Shown piece after piece: positions 1-7,738 of a stretch of 64,000 nt of DNA. The DNA is from Acidobacteriota bacterium (GTDB lineage Bacteria; Acidobacteriota; Vicinamibacteria; Vicinamibacterales; SCN-69-37), in contig JADJUS010000004.1 of the NCBI GenBank assembly GCA_016716905.1, forward strand, positions 372,001-436,000. Direction: 5' to 3'. Every line of letters begins with the position of its first letter. The stretch's first letter is position 1. The notes beneath the pieces were generated by a model. It had not been told where the DNA came from, did no database searches, and saw only the letters and a list, made by a program, of their open reading frames with translations. Made by a program: the position numbers and the translations under genes.

Positions 1-866
1 GGGATCGGTCGCTGCGAGGGCCTGCGCCGGAAACGACCTCAGAGGTCGTTTCGCCGGCGGTGACCGAAACGACCTCTGAGGTCGTTTCCGGGGGCACGTC
101 CGAAGGTGACTACCTCAACTGTCCCTTCACGAAAGACGAATACGTCGCCTTCCACCAGGCCATCGTCTCTGCCGAAAAGGCGGAGGTGCACGACTTCGAC
201 AACACGAAGTTCTTCGAAGGGTGCCTGCCCATTGAAGTGATGGCGCACCGGGGCGTAGATACCTTGCGGTTTGGCCCGATGAAACCCGCCGGACTTGACG
301 ACCCGCGCACGGGCCGGTGGCCGTATGCCGTTGTGCAACTGCGGCAGGACACACTCGCCGGTGACCACTACAGCCTCGTGGGATTCCAGACGCAGTTGAA
401 GTGGCCGGAACAGAAGCGGGTGTTCGGGATGATTCCGGGACTCGAGCACGCCGAGTTTGTGCGGTTCGGCATGATTCACCGGAACACCTACATCAACGGT
501 CCGACCGTGCTGACGAGCACGTGGCAGACCCGCAGGCGTCCGGACCTGTTCTTCGCCGGGCAGGTATCGGGTGTGGAAGGGTATGTCGAGTCGGCGGCGT
601 CCGGCCTTGTGGCGGGAAGAAATGCGGCGCGCCTGTCGCTGGGACATGACCCGGTGGCTCCACCACGCACGACCGCGATCGGGGCGTTGGCCCACTACGT
701 GGCCCACGCTGATCCGGCGCACTACAACCCGACCAACATCACGTTCGGGATCATCCCCGCGCTCGACGCACCGCCAAAAAGCCGGCATGACCGGAGCATG
801 GCGACAAGCGCGCGTGCCCTGGCCGATCTTGAACCCTGGAGCACGGCTACCGCCGGCGGGGTGTGA
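1..866 (+). CDS. trmFO: TrmFO, folate-dependent tRNA (uracil-54-C5)-methyltransferase, 5' truncated by window
   Basis: This is the C-terminal roughly two thirds of TrmFO, which uses methylenetetrahydrofolate and FAD to make m5U54 in the tRNA T-loop. Codons are read from base 3; the start lies upstream of the window. Hallmarks are DYLNCPF, FEGCLPIEVMAHRG, LRFGPMKPAGL, YAVVQLRQD, LVGFQTQLKWPEQKRVF, MIPGLEHAEFVRFG and the C-terminal FAGQVSGVEGYVESAASGL, all colinear with the family. Just before DYLNCPF there is an in-frame insertion encoding ETTSEVVS twice, made by two perfect DNA palindromes (see the repeat entry). The stop overlaps the xerC start by one base, so the two are probably co-transcribed, as the trmFO(gid)-xerC pair is in many bacteria. 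Assignment is secure. Confidence 0.95.
   Translation, partial: DRSLRGPAPETTSEVVSPAVTETTSEVVSGGTSEGDYLNCPFTKDEYVAFHQAIVSAEKAEVHDFDNTKFFEGCLPIEVMAHRGVDTLRFGPMKPAGLDDPRTGRWPYAVVQLRQDTLAGDHYSLVGFQTQLKWPEQKRVFGMIPGLEHAEFVRFGMIHRNTYINGPTVLTSTWQTRRRPDLFFAGQVSGVEGYVESAASGLVAGRNAARLSLGHDPVAPPRTTAIGALAHYVAHADPAHYNPTNITFGIIPALDAPPKSRHDRSMATSARALADLEPWSTATAGGV
30..88. repeat. Two perfect 23-bp palindromes inside trmFO
   Basis: GAAACGACCTC and its reverse complement GAGGTCGTTTC surround a single central base at 30-52 (centre A) and at 66-88 (centre T). The copies start 36 bases apart, so both are read in the same frame as ETTSEVVS. They lie in a loop of TrmFO that is normally short. One half-site recurs in xerC (1490-1500) and the other half in hslU (15346-15356). 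Confidence 0.85.
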
Positions 867-1825
867 TGAGCGTGATGCTGAGGGACGCCACGCGGGAGTT
901 CCTGCAGTTCCTGAAGTTCAACAGGAACGCCTCGCCGCATACGGTGCGCGCCTACGAGACCGACCTGACCCAGTTTCTCGATTTCCTCAGCGCACGCGAC
1001 GCGACCAAGCCCAGCAAGGTGCCGGTGACCGCGCTTGACGCCGACGGGGTGCGCGGGTTCCTCGAATCGCTGCACGATCGCGGCAACAGCCGCGCCTCTG
1101 CCGCCCGGCGCCTGGCTGCCTTGCGCACGTTCGCGCGGTACCTGGTGCGCGAGGGCCGGCTGGCCGACGACCCGACACAGATGGTTGGGGCACCGCGCAA
1201 GGAGCAGACCCTGCCCCAACATCTCGACCTGGCGCAGGTGGACAGCGTGATCGGCACACCCGATCTGGACCGCGCCGCAGGACGGCGAGACCGCGCGATC
1301 CTCGAGTTGTTCTACGCGTCCGGTCTGCGGCTCAGTGAGCTGGTGGGGCTCGATATCGAAGACGTGAATCTCCCCGGTCGCGTGGTCAGGGTACGGGGCA
1401 AGGGCGGCAAGGAACGGCTGGTACCGTTTAACCACTCCACAGCCGACGCGCTCAAAGTGATGCTGCAGGACGCCCGCGCGCTGAAGCCCGAAACGACCTC
1501 GCGGCGATCGCGTGGCTCGGGTCCCCACGCGCGGACGCGCCATGCGATGTTCCTCAACCTGCGTGGCGGGCGGCTCACCACGCGCAGCGTGGATCGCATT
1601 GTGCGTCAGGCGGCGCGGGCGGCGGCAGTACCTGGCGGGCTGAGTCCGCACGCACTGCGGCACACGTTTGCCACGCACCTGTTGCAGGCCGGAGCCGACC
1701 TGAGGGCGATTCAGGAGTTACTGGGTCACGAGCGCCTCAGCACGACGCAACGGTACACACATCTCGACATCGGCCGGCTGATGGAGGTGTACCGCGCGTC
1801 ACACCCGCGCGCACGCAAGTCCTGA
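866..1825 (+). CDS. xerC: Tyrosine recombinase XerC
   Basis: Site-specific recombinase expected to resolve chromosome dimers with XerD. Residues 1-105 form the SAM-like core-binding domain (NASPHTVRAYETDL). The catalytic domain has all expected residues: Arg155 (ASGLRLSEL), Lys179 (GKGGKERLVP), His262 and Arg265 (HALRHTFATHLL), His288 (LGHERLSTTQRYTH) and nucleophile Tyr297. Length (319 aa) is slightly over the usual 295-305 because of an insertion at about 205-226. That insertion begins KPETTS and contains the GAAACGACCTC half-palindrome seen in trmFO. ATG at 866 overlaps the trmFO stop by one base; GTG at 863 is also possible. The stop abuts the convergent response regulator stop with no spacer. 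Confidence 0.95.
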   Translation: MSVMLRDATREFLQFLKFNRNASPHTVRAYETDLTQFLDFLSARDATKPSKVPVTALDADGVRGFLESLHDRGNSRASAARRLAALRTFARYLVREGRLADDPTQMVGAPRKEQTLPQHLDLAQVDSVIGTPDLDRAAGRRDRAILELFYASGLRLSELVGLDIEDVNLPGRVVRVRGKGGKERLVPFNHSTADALKVMLQDARALKPETTSRRSRGSGPHARTRHAMFLNLRGGRLTTRSVDRIVRQAARAAAVPGGLSPHALRHTFATHLLQAGADLRAIQELLGHERLSTTQRYTHLDIGRLMEVYRASHPRARKS

Positions 1826-3226
1826 CTACACTTCTTCCAGGGCCGTCAAGTGCCGACGGGATCGGGGAATCTCGATGTTCAGGATTTTGATCTTGTAGTT
1901 CATGACCCGCGGACTGATATCGAGCAGGTCCGCCGCATCCTTCTGGATCCAGTTCGACATCTTGAGCGCCTCGACCACGGCCTGGCGTTCAATTTCCTCG
2001 AGACGGATCCCGGTCGCCGGGATGTTGACCACAAGCGATTGCCCGCGCGATGTGGTCACCGCCTGATCGCCAATCTGCAAATCGCTCAGCGTCACCGTAC
2101 TGCCATCGGTGAGCAGGACGGCCCGCTCCACCACATTCTCCAGTTCCCGAATGTTGCCGGGCCAGTGATGCCGCTGCAGCACCTTCATCGCGTCAGACGC
2201 CACGCTGTCGACCTTCTTCTTCAACTCCGCCGAGAAGCGGCGCACGAAGAACTCGACGAGCGCAGGAATGTCGTCCTTGCGGTCGCGCAGGGGAGGCATG
2301 TCCACCGACACCACGTTCAGGCGATAGAACAAGTCTTCGCGGAATCGCCCGTCCTGCACCATCTGCGACAGGTTTCGGTTGGTGGCCGTGATGATGCGCA
2401 CATCGACGCCCACCGTGCGTGTGCCGCCCAGCCGTTCGAACTCATGCTCCTGCAACACGCGCAGGATCTTCGCCTGCGTGCTGGGACTCATGTCGCCGAT
2501 TTCATCCAGGAACAACGTGCCACCGTCTGCCTGTTCGAACCGGCCAATCCGCTGCTTGTCGGCGCTCGTGAACGCGCCCTTTTCGTGACCAAACAGTTCC
2601 GACTCGAGCAGGTTCTCCTGCAGGGCTGCGCAGTTGACCTTTACGAACGCCTTGCTGGCCCGCAGCGAGTTGTGGTGAATGGCGCCGGCAATCAACTCCT
2701 TGCCCGTGCCCGTTTCGCCGCGGATGAGCACCGTGGAATTGCTCCGCGCCACTTTCGAGACGATGCTGAGCACGTGCTGGAGGGCGCCACTGGCGCCCAC
2801 GATCTTGTCGAAGTTGTAGAAATCCTGCTGGGCATGCCGCAGGTATTCCACCTGATGTTTGAGATGCCGGAGCTCGATCGCTTTTTCGATCTTCAGCTCC
2901 ATCTCCTCGATCTCGAATGGCTTCTGCACAAAATCCACGGCGCCGATCTTCATCGCCTCAACGGCGGTATGGATCGATCCGAAAGCCGTCATCAGGATGA
3001 CCGCGGCATTGGGCTGGAGCGACCGTGCGGTCCGCAGCACGTCCATGCCGTCGGCGCCGCCCATCCGCAGGTCCGTCAGCACCACATCGTACTGGCTGGC
3101 CTGCAGCCGCTCGATGGCGCCGGTTCCGTTCGGCGCGTCCTCGACCTCGTGGCCAGCGCTGGTTAACGCTTTGACAAGGCCCTTGCGAAGCGAATCGTGA
3201 TCATCAACGACGAGAATGCGTCCCAT
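1826..3226 (-). CDS. Sigma-54-type (NtrC family) response regulator
   Basis: Cytoplasmic transcription activator of 466 aa with three domains. The receiver (1-120) has Asp8/Asp9, phospho-acceptor Asp52, Thr80 and Lys102. The AAA+ sigma-54 interaction domain (about 140-370) has Walker A GETGTGKE, Walker B GTLFLDEIGD and an arginine finger region. The C-terminus is a Fis-type helix-turn-helix (LEEIERQAVVEALKMSNW...). The sigma-54 contact loop, normally GAFTGA, reads GAFTSA at 217-222. The gene overlaps the 3' end of the upstream histidine kinase by 23 bases, so the two form a cognate two-component pair. The signal sensed is unknown. Confidence 0.92.
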   Translation of the reverse strand: MGRILVVDDHDSLRKGLVKALTSAGHEVEDAPNGTGAIERLQASQYDVVLTDLRMGGADGMDVLRTARSLQPNAAVILMTAFGSIHTAVEAMKIGAVDFVQKPFEIEEMELKIEKAIELRHLKHQVEYLRHAQQDFYNFDKIVGASGALQHVLSIVSKVARSNSTVLIRGETGTGKELIAGAIHHNSLRASKAFVKVNCAALQENLLESELFGHEKGAFTSADKQRIGRFEQADGGTLFLDEIGDMSPSTQAKILRVLQEHEFERLGGTRTVGVDVRIITATNRNLSQMVQDGRFREDLFYRLNVVSVDMPPLRDRKDDIPALVEFFVRRFSAELKKKVDSVASDAMKVLQRHHWPGNIRELENVVERAVLLTDGSTVTLSDLQIGDQAVTTSRGQSLVVNIPATGIRLEEIERQAVVEALKMSNWIQKDAADLLDISPRVMNYKIKILNIEIPRSRRHLTALEEV

Positions 3227-4472
3227 AAATACTCTTCTGCAGGAAGGGGCCGGCCTTTACCACCGGCAACGTGACCCGAAAGGTGGTGCCGCGGCCGGGT
3301 GCGGATGCGGCTTCGATAATTCCGTCGTGGGCGTCCACGACTTTTCGCACAATCGACAGACCGAGGCCGGTGCCCTTGGGTTTGGTCGTGAAAAACGGGC
3401 TGAAAATTCGTTCGAGGTCGCCTTCGGATATCCCAATGCCCTGGTCGCGGACTTCGATGGTCACTTGCGCGGGCATCGGTTGTCCGGCACTCGCCAACTC
3501 GGCGTCTTCCGCCACGTGGGACACCCGCACGTACACCGTTCCTTCCGGCTCCATCGCCTCAATCGCGTTGGTGATCAGGTTGGTCAGGAGCTGCCGCAAC
3601 TGGCTGGCGTCGGCCATCAATTCCGGAACGTCTTTATCGACATCCACCTGCACCTGCGAGGCGCCCAGTTCGAGGGTGTCGATCGCATCCCGCACGACCT
3701 CGCCCACGACCACCGGCTCAACCTGGAGACGGATGGGTCGAACGAATTCCAGGACCTCCACCACGATGGAATTGGCGAGCTTGGACTCCTTGATGATCTC
3801 GCTCAGCGTTTCCATCGCCTCGGGGCGGTCTTTCAGCTGGCGCCGGAGTGTGCCTGCCATGATTTCAATGCTGGCGAGCGGATTCTTCACCTCGTGCGCG
3901 ATGGTGGCCGCCATGCCGCCGAGCGTCGCCAGCCGGTCGCGGAGACGCTGCCGCTCTTCAATCTGCTCCACCCGCGTCAGGTCCTTCACAAACAGCGTCA
4001 GCCCGACTTCGGCGCGCGAGTCATCATGAATTTTCGAAATGGTGTAGCCAATCGCCCGCCCGCTCTTGCGCAGGCGCAGTTCCGCGCGGTTCGGCAGGTC
4101 CGACGTTTCGAATGCCGACTGCACGATGCGTACGACTTCGGGGCAGTCCTGAAGCACCTCAAGGTAGGACCGCCCGAGATCGGTTTGGCGGGGCTGCAGC
4201 CCCAGCACGCGATACGCGATGCTGTTCATGGCCGCGATCCGCCCATCCCGGGTGATGGCCAGCACACCGTTGCGGAGGTTGAACACCAGGTGGCGGAAGA
4301 ACCGGTCCGGCAGCACGTCTGGCGCCGCAGCCCCGCTTTCGCGCGGGTCATTCTCCGCCTTGGGCTCCGCCTTGGGCTCCGCCTTGGGCTCCGCCTTGGA
4401 CCCTGGACTCTGGACCCTGGACCCCGGACTATCCTCGGGTGGCGACGGATGTGGCGAGGCAGACAGCAACAT
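3204..4472 (-). CDS. PAS-domain sensor histidine kinase (NtrB-like)
   Basis: Partner kinase of the NtrC-type regulator. A PAS domain (about 58-165) precedes HisKA, with the H-box IAHEVKNPLAS and phospho-acceptor His193. HATPase_c follows with N-box LITNAIEA, G1 RDQGIGI and G2 KGTGLGLSI. No membrane segment is visible, so it is probably cytoplasmic like NtrB. The first 45 or so residues are low complexity: KAEP repeated four times and SPGS repeats encoded by a 12-base tandem repeat and a GGACCCTGGACTC-like minisatellite. The true start may therefore lie further in, for example the GTG codon at about residue 53; ATG at 4472 is the longest choice. Confidence 0.9.
   Translation of the reverse strand: MLLSASPHPSPPEDSPGSRVQSPGSKAEPKAEPKAEPKAENDPRESGAAAPDVLPDRFFRHLVFNLRNGVLAITRDGRIAAMNSIAYRVLGLQPRQTDLGRSYLEVLQDCPEVVRIVQSAFETSDLPNRAELRLRKSGRAIGYTISKIHDDSRAEVGLTLFVKDLTRVEQIEERQRLRDRLATLGGMAATIAHEVKNPLASIEIMAGTLRRQLKDRPEAMETLSEIIKESKLANSIVVEVLEFVRPIRLQVEPVVVGEVVRDAIDTLELGASQVQVDVDKDVPELMADASQLRQLLTNLITNAIEAMEPEGTVYVRVSHVAEDAELASAGQPMPAQVTIEVRDQGIGISEGDLERIFSPFFTTKPKGTGLGLSIVRKVVDAHDGIIEAASAPGRGTTFRVTLPVVKAGPFLQKSIYGTHSRR
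4354..4432. repeat. 12-base tandem repeat plus GGACCCTGGAC minisatellite in the kinase N-terminus
   Basis: Four copies of GCCTTGGGCTCC-like units are followed by GGACCCTGGACTCTGGAC and variants. The 18-mer at 4398-4415 recurs in reverse complement at 45272-45289 beyond nrdJ, so this is a dispersed intergenic-type repeat that has entered, or been read as, coding sequence. Confidence 0.7.
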
Positions 4473-4475
4473 ATC

Positions 4476-4485
4476 CAGATATCTG
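4476..4485. promoter_or_regulatory. CAGATATCTG palindrome just upstream of the kinase start
   Basis: A perfect 10-bp palindrome lies 3 bases upstream of the ATG at 4472. It could be a binding site for autoregulation of the two-component operon. No sigma-54 -24/-12 element was found in the 160-base gap upstream. Confidence 0.25.
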
Positions 4486-4633
4486 ACGTGAGCGTGGGAG
4501 CAAGGGGCGTACCGACCATGGCGCCCGGTCCAAACACAGAATTGCGCGTAAACGCTTGCGCGCTCCAGACTAAACGGGCCGGTTGGCCTGCAAAATTAGC
4601 CGAGAATTACAAATTTCGTCAAACCAGGTGTCG

Positions 4634-6616
4634 CTACTCGTCGGGCTGTTGCAGGGTTTCCCAGCGGTTCATCAGGTCGCCAACCTCCCACATGAGCTGC
4701 TTGTGGAGGGCCACGGCGGCTTCGGCCGCCGGCCGGTCGTCGTAGAAGCCCGGCCCGCTCATTTGGGTCTCGATGTCCCGGATCTTTCCCTCGTGCGCGG
4801 CGATACGTTGTTCGAGCTCGTTGACCTTGCCCCGGCGCTCATCATCGGCCCGGCGGCGCCGCCGGGCATCGGCGTCCGCACGTTTTTTGTGTTCGTAGGA
4901 CACCGGCGCGGCCACCGGAGCGGGAGCCGCCGGCGCGGTCGGGCTGGCCTGGGCCTGACGAGCCTTCGACGGAGCAGCGGCCTTGGAGCTGGGGGCGTCA
5001 ACCGCGGCCTGGCGCTGTTTCTTGCTCCACAGGTATTCCTCGTATGTGCCCGGATAGACCTCCACCTTTCCGTGGCCGACCGCGATGATCTTCGTTGCCA
5101 GACGGTCCACAAAGTAGCGGTCGTGCGACACAAAGATCAGGGTGCCGCCAAAGGCGGCGAGCGCCTCGAGCAGGACGTCTTTTGAGTCAAGGTCGAGGTG
5201 ATTGGTCGGTTCGTCGAGCAGCAACGTGTTGGCCGGACGCAGGAGCATGCGCGCCACGGCCAGTCGGGTGCGTTCCCCGCCCGACAGGACGCCGGCCTTC
5301 TTGTAGATGTCGTCGCCGGCGAACAGAAACCCGCCGAGGAGATTGCGAATCATCGGCACCATGTTGATCGGGGCGTCCGATTCCAGCGTCTGGTAGACGG
5401 TCTTCACCGGGTCGAGGCGTGTGGCCTCATCCTGGGCGAAGTACTGCTTCACGACCTGGTGTCCCTCGCGGCAGGAGCCGGAGTCAGGCGCCTCGGCCCC
5501 CGACAGCATGCGCATCAGCGTGGACTTGCCCGCGCCGTTTGGCGCGACCAGCGCAATGCGATCGCCGCGTTCGATGTGCAGATTGAGGCGATCAAAAACC
5601 ACCAGGTCGCCGTAAGCCTTGCGCACGTCGGTCAACTCCATCACCATGCGGCCGCTTTTGGGGCAGCTCGGGAAGGTGAAGTGCACATGCTTCCGCTCGG
5701 GTGGGACCTCGATGATCTCGACCTTGTCGAGCATCTTGATCCGGCTCTGCACCTGGGCCGCCTTGGTGGCCTGGTAGCGGAACCGATCGATGAACGCCTT
5801 CATTCGGGCGACCTCATCGTCCTGCTCCTGCTTCGCCTTGCGCAGGCGGTTCATCCGGGCGTCGTACTCGGTGAGGTAGAACGAATACGTGCCGATGTAA
5901 TCGGTAATCGTGCGCAGCGACAGGTCAGCGACTTTGGTGACCACTGCGTCAAGGAAGTACCGGTCGTGCGAGACGAGGATGACCGGATGGGGATAGGCGA
6001 TCAGGTAGGACTCAAGCCAGTTGCGCGCGTCCAGATCCAAATGGTTCGTCGGTTCGTCGAGCAGCAGGAGGCCGGGACGGCCCAACAGCAACGTGGCGAG
6101 CGCGATGCGCATCTGCCAGCCGCCAGAAAACGTCTCAACAGCCTTGTTCGCGTCCGAGCGTGCGAAGCCCAGACCATCCAGCACCTGCGTGACTCGGAGG
6201 TCGATGCTGTAACCCTCTTCGCGACGGAAAAATTCGCTGAGGTCGTGATACCGCTCGAGCAACCGCTCGTGTTCGCCCTCGGGGAGTGTTGGCTCGGCCA
6301 GTGCGTGTTCAATGCGCGTCAGTTCCTCGCGCGCGTCGAGCAACGGCCTGAACGCCTGCGAGACTTCGTCCACCAGAGTCCGACCGGCGTGCGCCAGCCC
6401 ATCCTGTGGCAGGTAACCGACGGTGAGGCCTGTGGGTCTGACGATGGTGCCCGAGTCGGGCTCGTCGAGCCCGGCGAGCATCCGCAGGAGCGTGGTTTTG
6501 CCCGCGCCATTGGGCCCGCACAGGCCGACGCGATCGCCGTCCGAGACCTGCCAGGTGACGCGGTCGAGCAGTACACGCTCGCCGAACCGTTTCGTGAGGG
6601 CGGAAAGTTGAATCAA
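4634..6616 (-). CDS. ABC-F family ATPase (ribosome-associated, Uup/YheS-like)
   Basis: Two ABC nucleotide-binding domains in one 660-aa chain with no membrane segments, the ABC-F layout. NBD1 has Walker A GPNGAGKTT near residue 35, signature FSGGWQMR and Walker B LLLLDEPTNHLD. NBD2 has APNGAGKST, LSGGERTRLAV and another LLLDEPTNHLD. The interdomain linker (about 240-300, rich in Arg/Lys/Gln) corresponds to the P-site tRNA interaction motif. The C-terminal 100 or so residues are Ala/Pro-rich and then an Arg/Glu-rich coiled coil, as in Uup-like members. Family knowledge suggests a role on stalled or antibiotic-bound ribosomes; the exact subgroup cannot be fixed. It lies 8 bases after the HTH-receiver gene, so they are likely co-transcribed. 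Confidence 0.9.
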   Translation of the reverse strand: MIQLSALTKRFGERVLLDRVTWQVSDGDRVGLCGPNGAGKTTLLRMLAGLDEPDSGTIVRPTGLTVGYLPQDGLAHAGRTLVDEVSQAFRPLLDAREELTRIEHALAEPTLPEGEHERLLERYHDLSEFFRREEGYSIDLRVTQVLDGLGFARSDANKAVETFSGGWQMRIALATLLLGRPGLLLLDEPTNHLDLDARNWLESYLIAYPHPVILVSHDRYFLDAVVTKVADLSLRTITDYIGTYSFYLTEYDARMNRLRKAKQEQDDEVARMKAFIDRFRYQATKAAQVQSRIKMLDKVEIIEVPPERKHVHFTFPSCPKSGRMVMELTDVRKAYGDLVVFDRLNLHIERGDRIALVAPNGAGKSTLMRMLSGAEAPDSGSCREGHQVVKQYFAQDEATRLDPVKTVYQTLESDAPINMVPMIRNLLGGFLFAGDDIYKKAGVLSGGERTRLAVARMLLRPANTLLLDEPTNHLDLDSKDVLLEALAAFGGTLIFVSHDRYFVDRLATKIIAVGHGKVEVYPGTYEEYLWSKKQRQAAVDAPSSKAAAPSKARQAQASPTAPAAPAPVAAPVSYEHKKRADADARRRRRADDERRGKVNELEQRIAAHEGKIRDIETQMSGPGFYDDRPAAEAAVALHKQLMWEVGDLMNRWETLQQPDE

Positions 6617-6624
6617 ACGAGGCG

Positions 6625-7215
6625 TCAGGCTTCGGCGGCCGGTACCGGCTCGCCGAGTGCCCGCGCGGTGGCCGCAAGAATGCGGGGCAGGCGGAAGGGC
6701 TTGGTGATGTAGCCGGCGACGCCGAGGTTGATGGCCTCGATGGCGGCCGCTTCAGTGGAATAGCCCGTGATGATGATGACCGGCAGGTCCGGGGCCGTGC
6801 GCCGGGCCTCGCGAATCACCGACAGGCCGTCCATCCCGGGCATCTTCAGGTCGGTGATGAGCAGGTCGTACGCCCGTGCGCGCAACTGCTCAACAGCGGC
6901 CGCGCCGTCGATCGCCGAATCCACGTCGTAGTCGGCGCCGGCCAGCGCTTTGGCCAGCAACTCCCGCACCGAGGGTTCATCATCGACCACGAGCACCCGC
7001 GGGCGCTCGTCACCGGTATGGGTCCCGTCGCTGATCTGGGCCATCTCGCGGCTGACGTCGAGCCATGTGTCGATATCGCTTCGGCGGAACAGCCATTGCC
7101 GCCCCACCCTGACGGCCGGGATCTTGCCGGCCTTAATCAGGCGGTAGACCGTACGCAGGTTTACCTGCATGTAGTCCAGCACCTGCTCGGTGGTCAGAAA
7201 TTGGTCGTTGGTCAT
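6625..7215 (-). CDS. Excisionase-type HTH fused N-terminal to a receiver domain
   Basis: A 196-aa protein with reversed response-regulator architecture. Residues 5-55 form a MerR/excisionase-like helix-turn-helix (FLTTEQVLDYMQVNLRTVYR...GRQWLFRRSDIDTWL). A CheY-like receiver follows (about 73-190) with the acidic pair VDDEP, phospho-acceptor Asp near 122 (ITDLKMPGMDG), Thr in IITG and Lys in ITKPF. No histidine kinase is adjacent. It is immediately upstream of the ABC-F gene and probably shares its transcript. GTG at 7218 is an alternative start. The domains are clear; target promoters are unknown. Confidence 0.85.
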   Translation of the reverse strand: MTNDQFLTTEQVLDYMQVNLRTVYRLIKAGKIPAVRVGRQWLFRRSDIDTWLDVSREMAQISDGTHTGDERPRVLVVDDEPSVRELLAKALAGADYDVDSAIDGAAAVEQLRARAYDLLITDLKMPGMDGLSVIREARRTAPDLPVIIITGYSTEAAAIEAINLGVAGYITKPFRLPRILAATARALGEPVPAAEA

Positions 7216-7343
7216 CACCGGAAGCTGCCAAGTGTAACACCTGGCGCAAGGGGGGCGGGGTACCCCTCCCCAGGACCCGGCGCCGAAGGATGGGGGAAGG
7301 CTGGAGGGAGGGTAGCCGGGCCGACCAGGAGATTCCCATTCGA

Positions 7344-7568
7344 GTGGTGGCCACGGCCCTGCCCGCCGTGAAGCTCGACCCCGACACCGTCGTGAAGCTC
7401 GCCCGGCCTCAATGGGAGTACAGGGAACTACGCATTCCGACCATTCCAGGCACGACGCCCAACGCCATCGCGGCGCTGGCCAGTGCCGGCGCGGATGGAT
7501 GGGAAACGACGGGCATCACATTCAGCGCGCCCGGCGCTACTGTGCTGGTGATGAAGAGAATGAGGTGA
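7344..7568 (+). CDS. Small DUF4177-like protein
   Basis: A short protein of about 74 aa from GTG 7344 (ATG at 7290 would add 18 poorly conserved residues). The pattern PQWEYREL, then ALASAGADGWETTGI and a C-terminal VLVMKRM resembles DUF4177-type domains, in which a WEY strand and an LNxLGxxGWE motif end in a hydrophobic strand and K/R-R. Function is unknown. It stands alone, divergent from the HTH-receiver gene. The family call is by eye. Confidence 0.5.
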   Translation: MVATALPAVKLDPDTVVKLARPQWEYRELRIPTIPGTTPNAIAALASAGADGWETTGITFSAPGATVLVMKRMR

Positions 7569-7738
7569 AGATCTGGTTTTCATCGCACGAGCGCCGTCGC
7601 CTACTTTGTTCGTATTAGTCAAATGACTTTCTCTATAGGTGAATCTTTGCCTGTCCAAGGCCGTCTGAGCCACTGAGAGGAGCCGATGATGACCATGGGC
7701 TCCGGACGAAACTCAGACAGAAAGGGAAAAGACTCATC

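Noticed and set aside
1850..3166. Long open frame antisense to the NtrC-type regulator
   Set aside because: No domain or start signal; caused by GC-rich codon bias of the real gene on the other strand.
4473..4633. Sigma-54 promoter for the two-component operon
   Set aside because: The best GG/GC pair (near TTGCA) has the wrong spacing by two bases.
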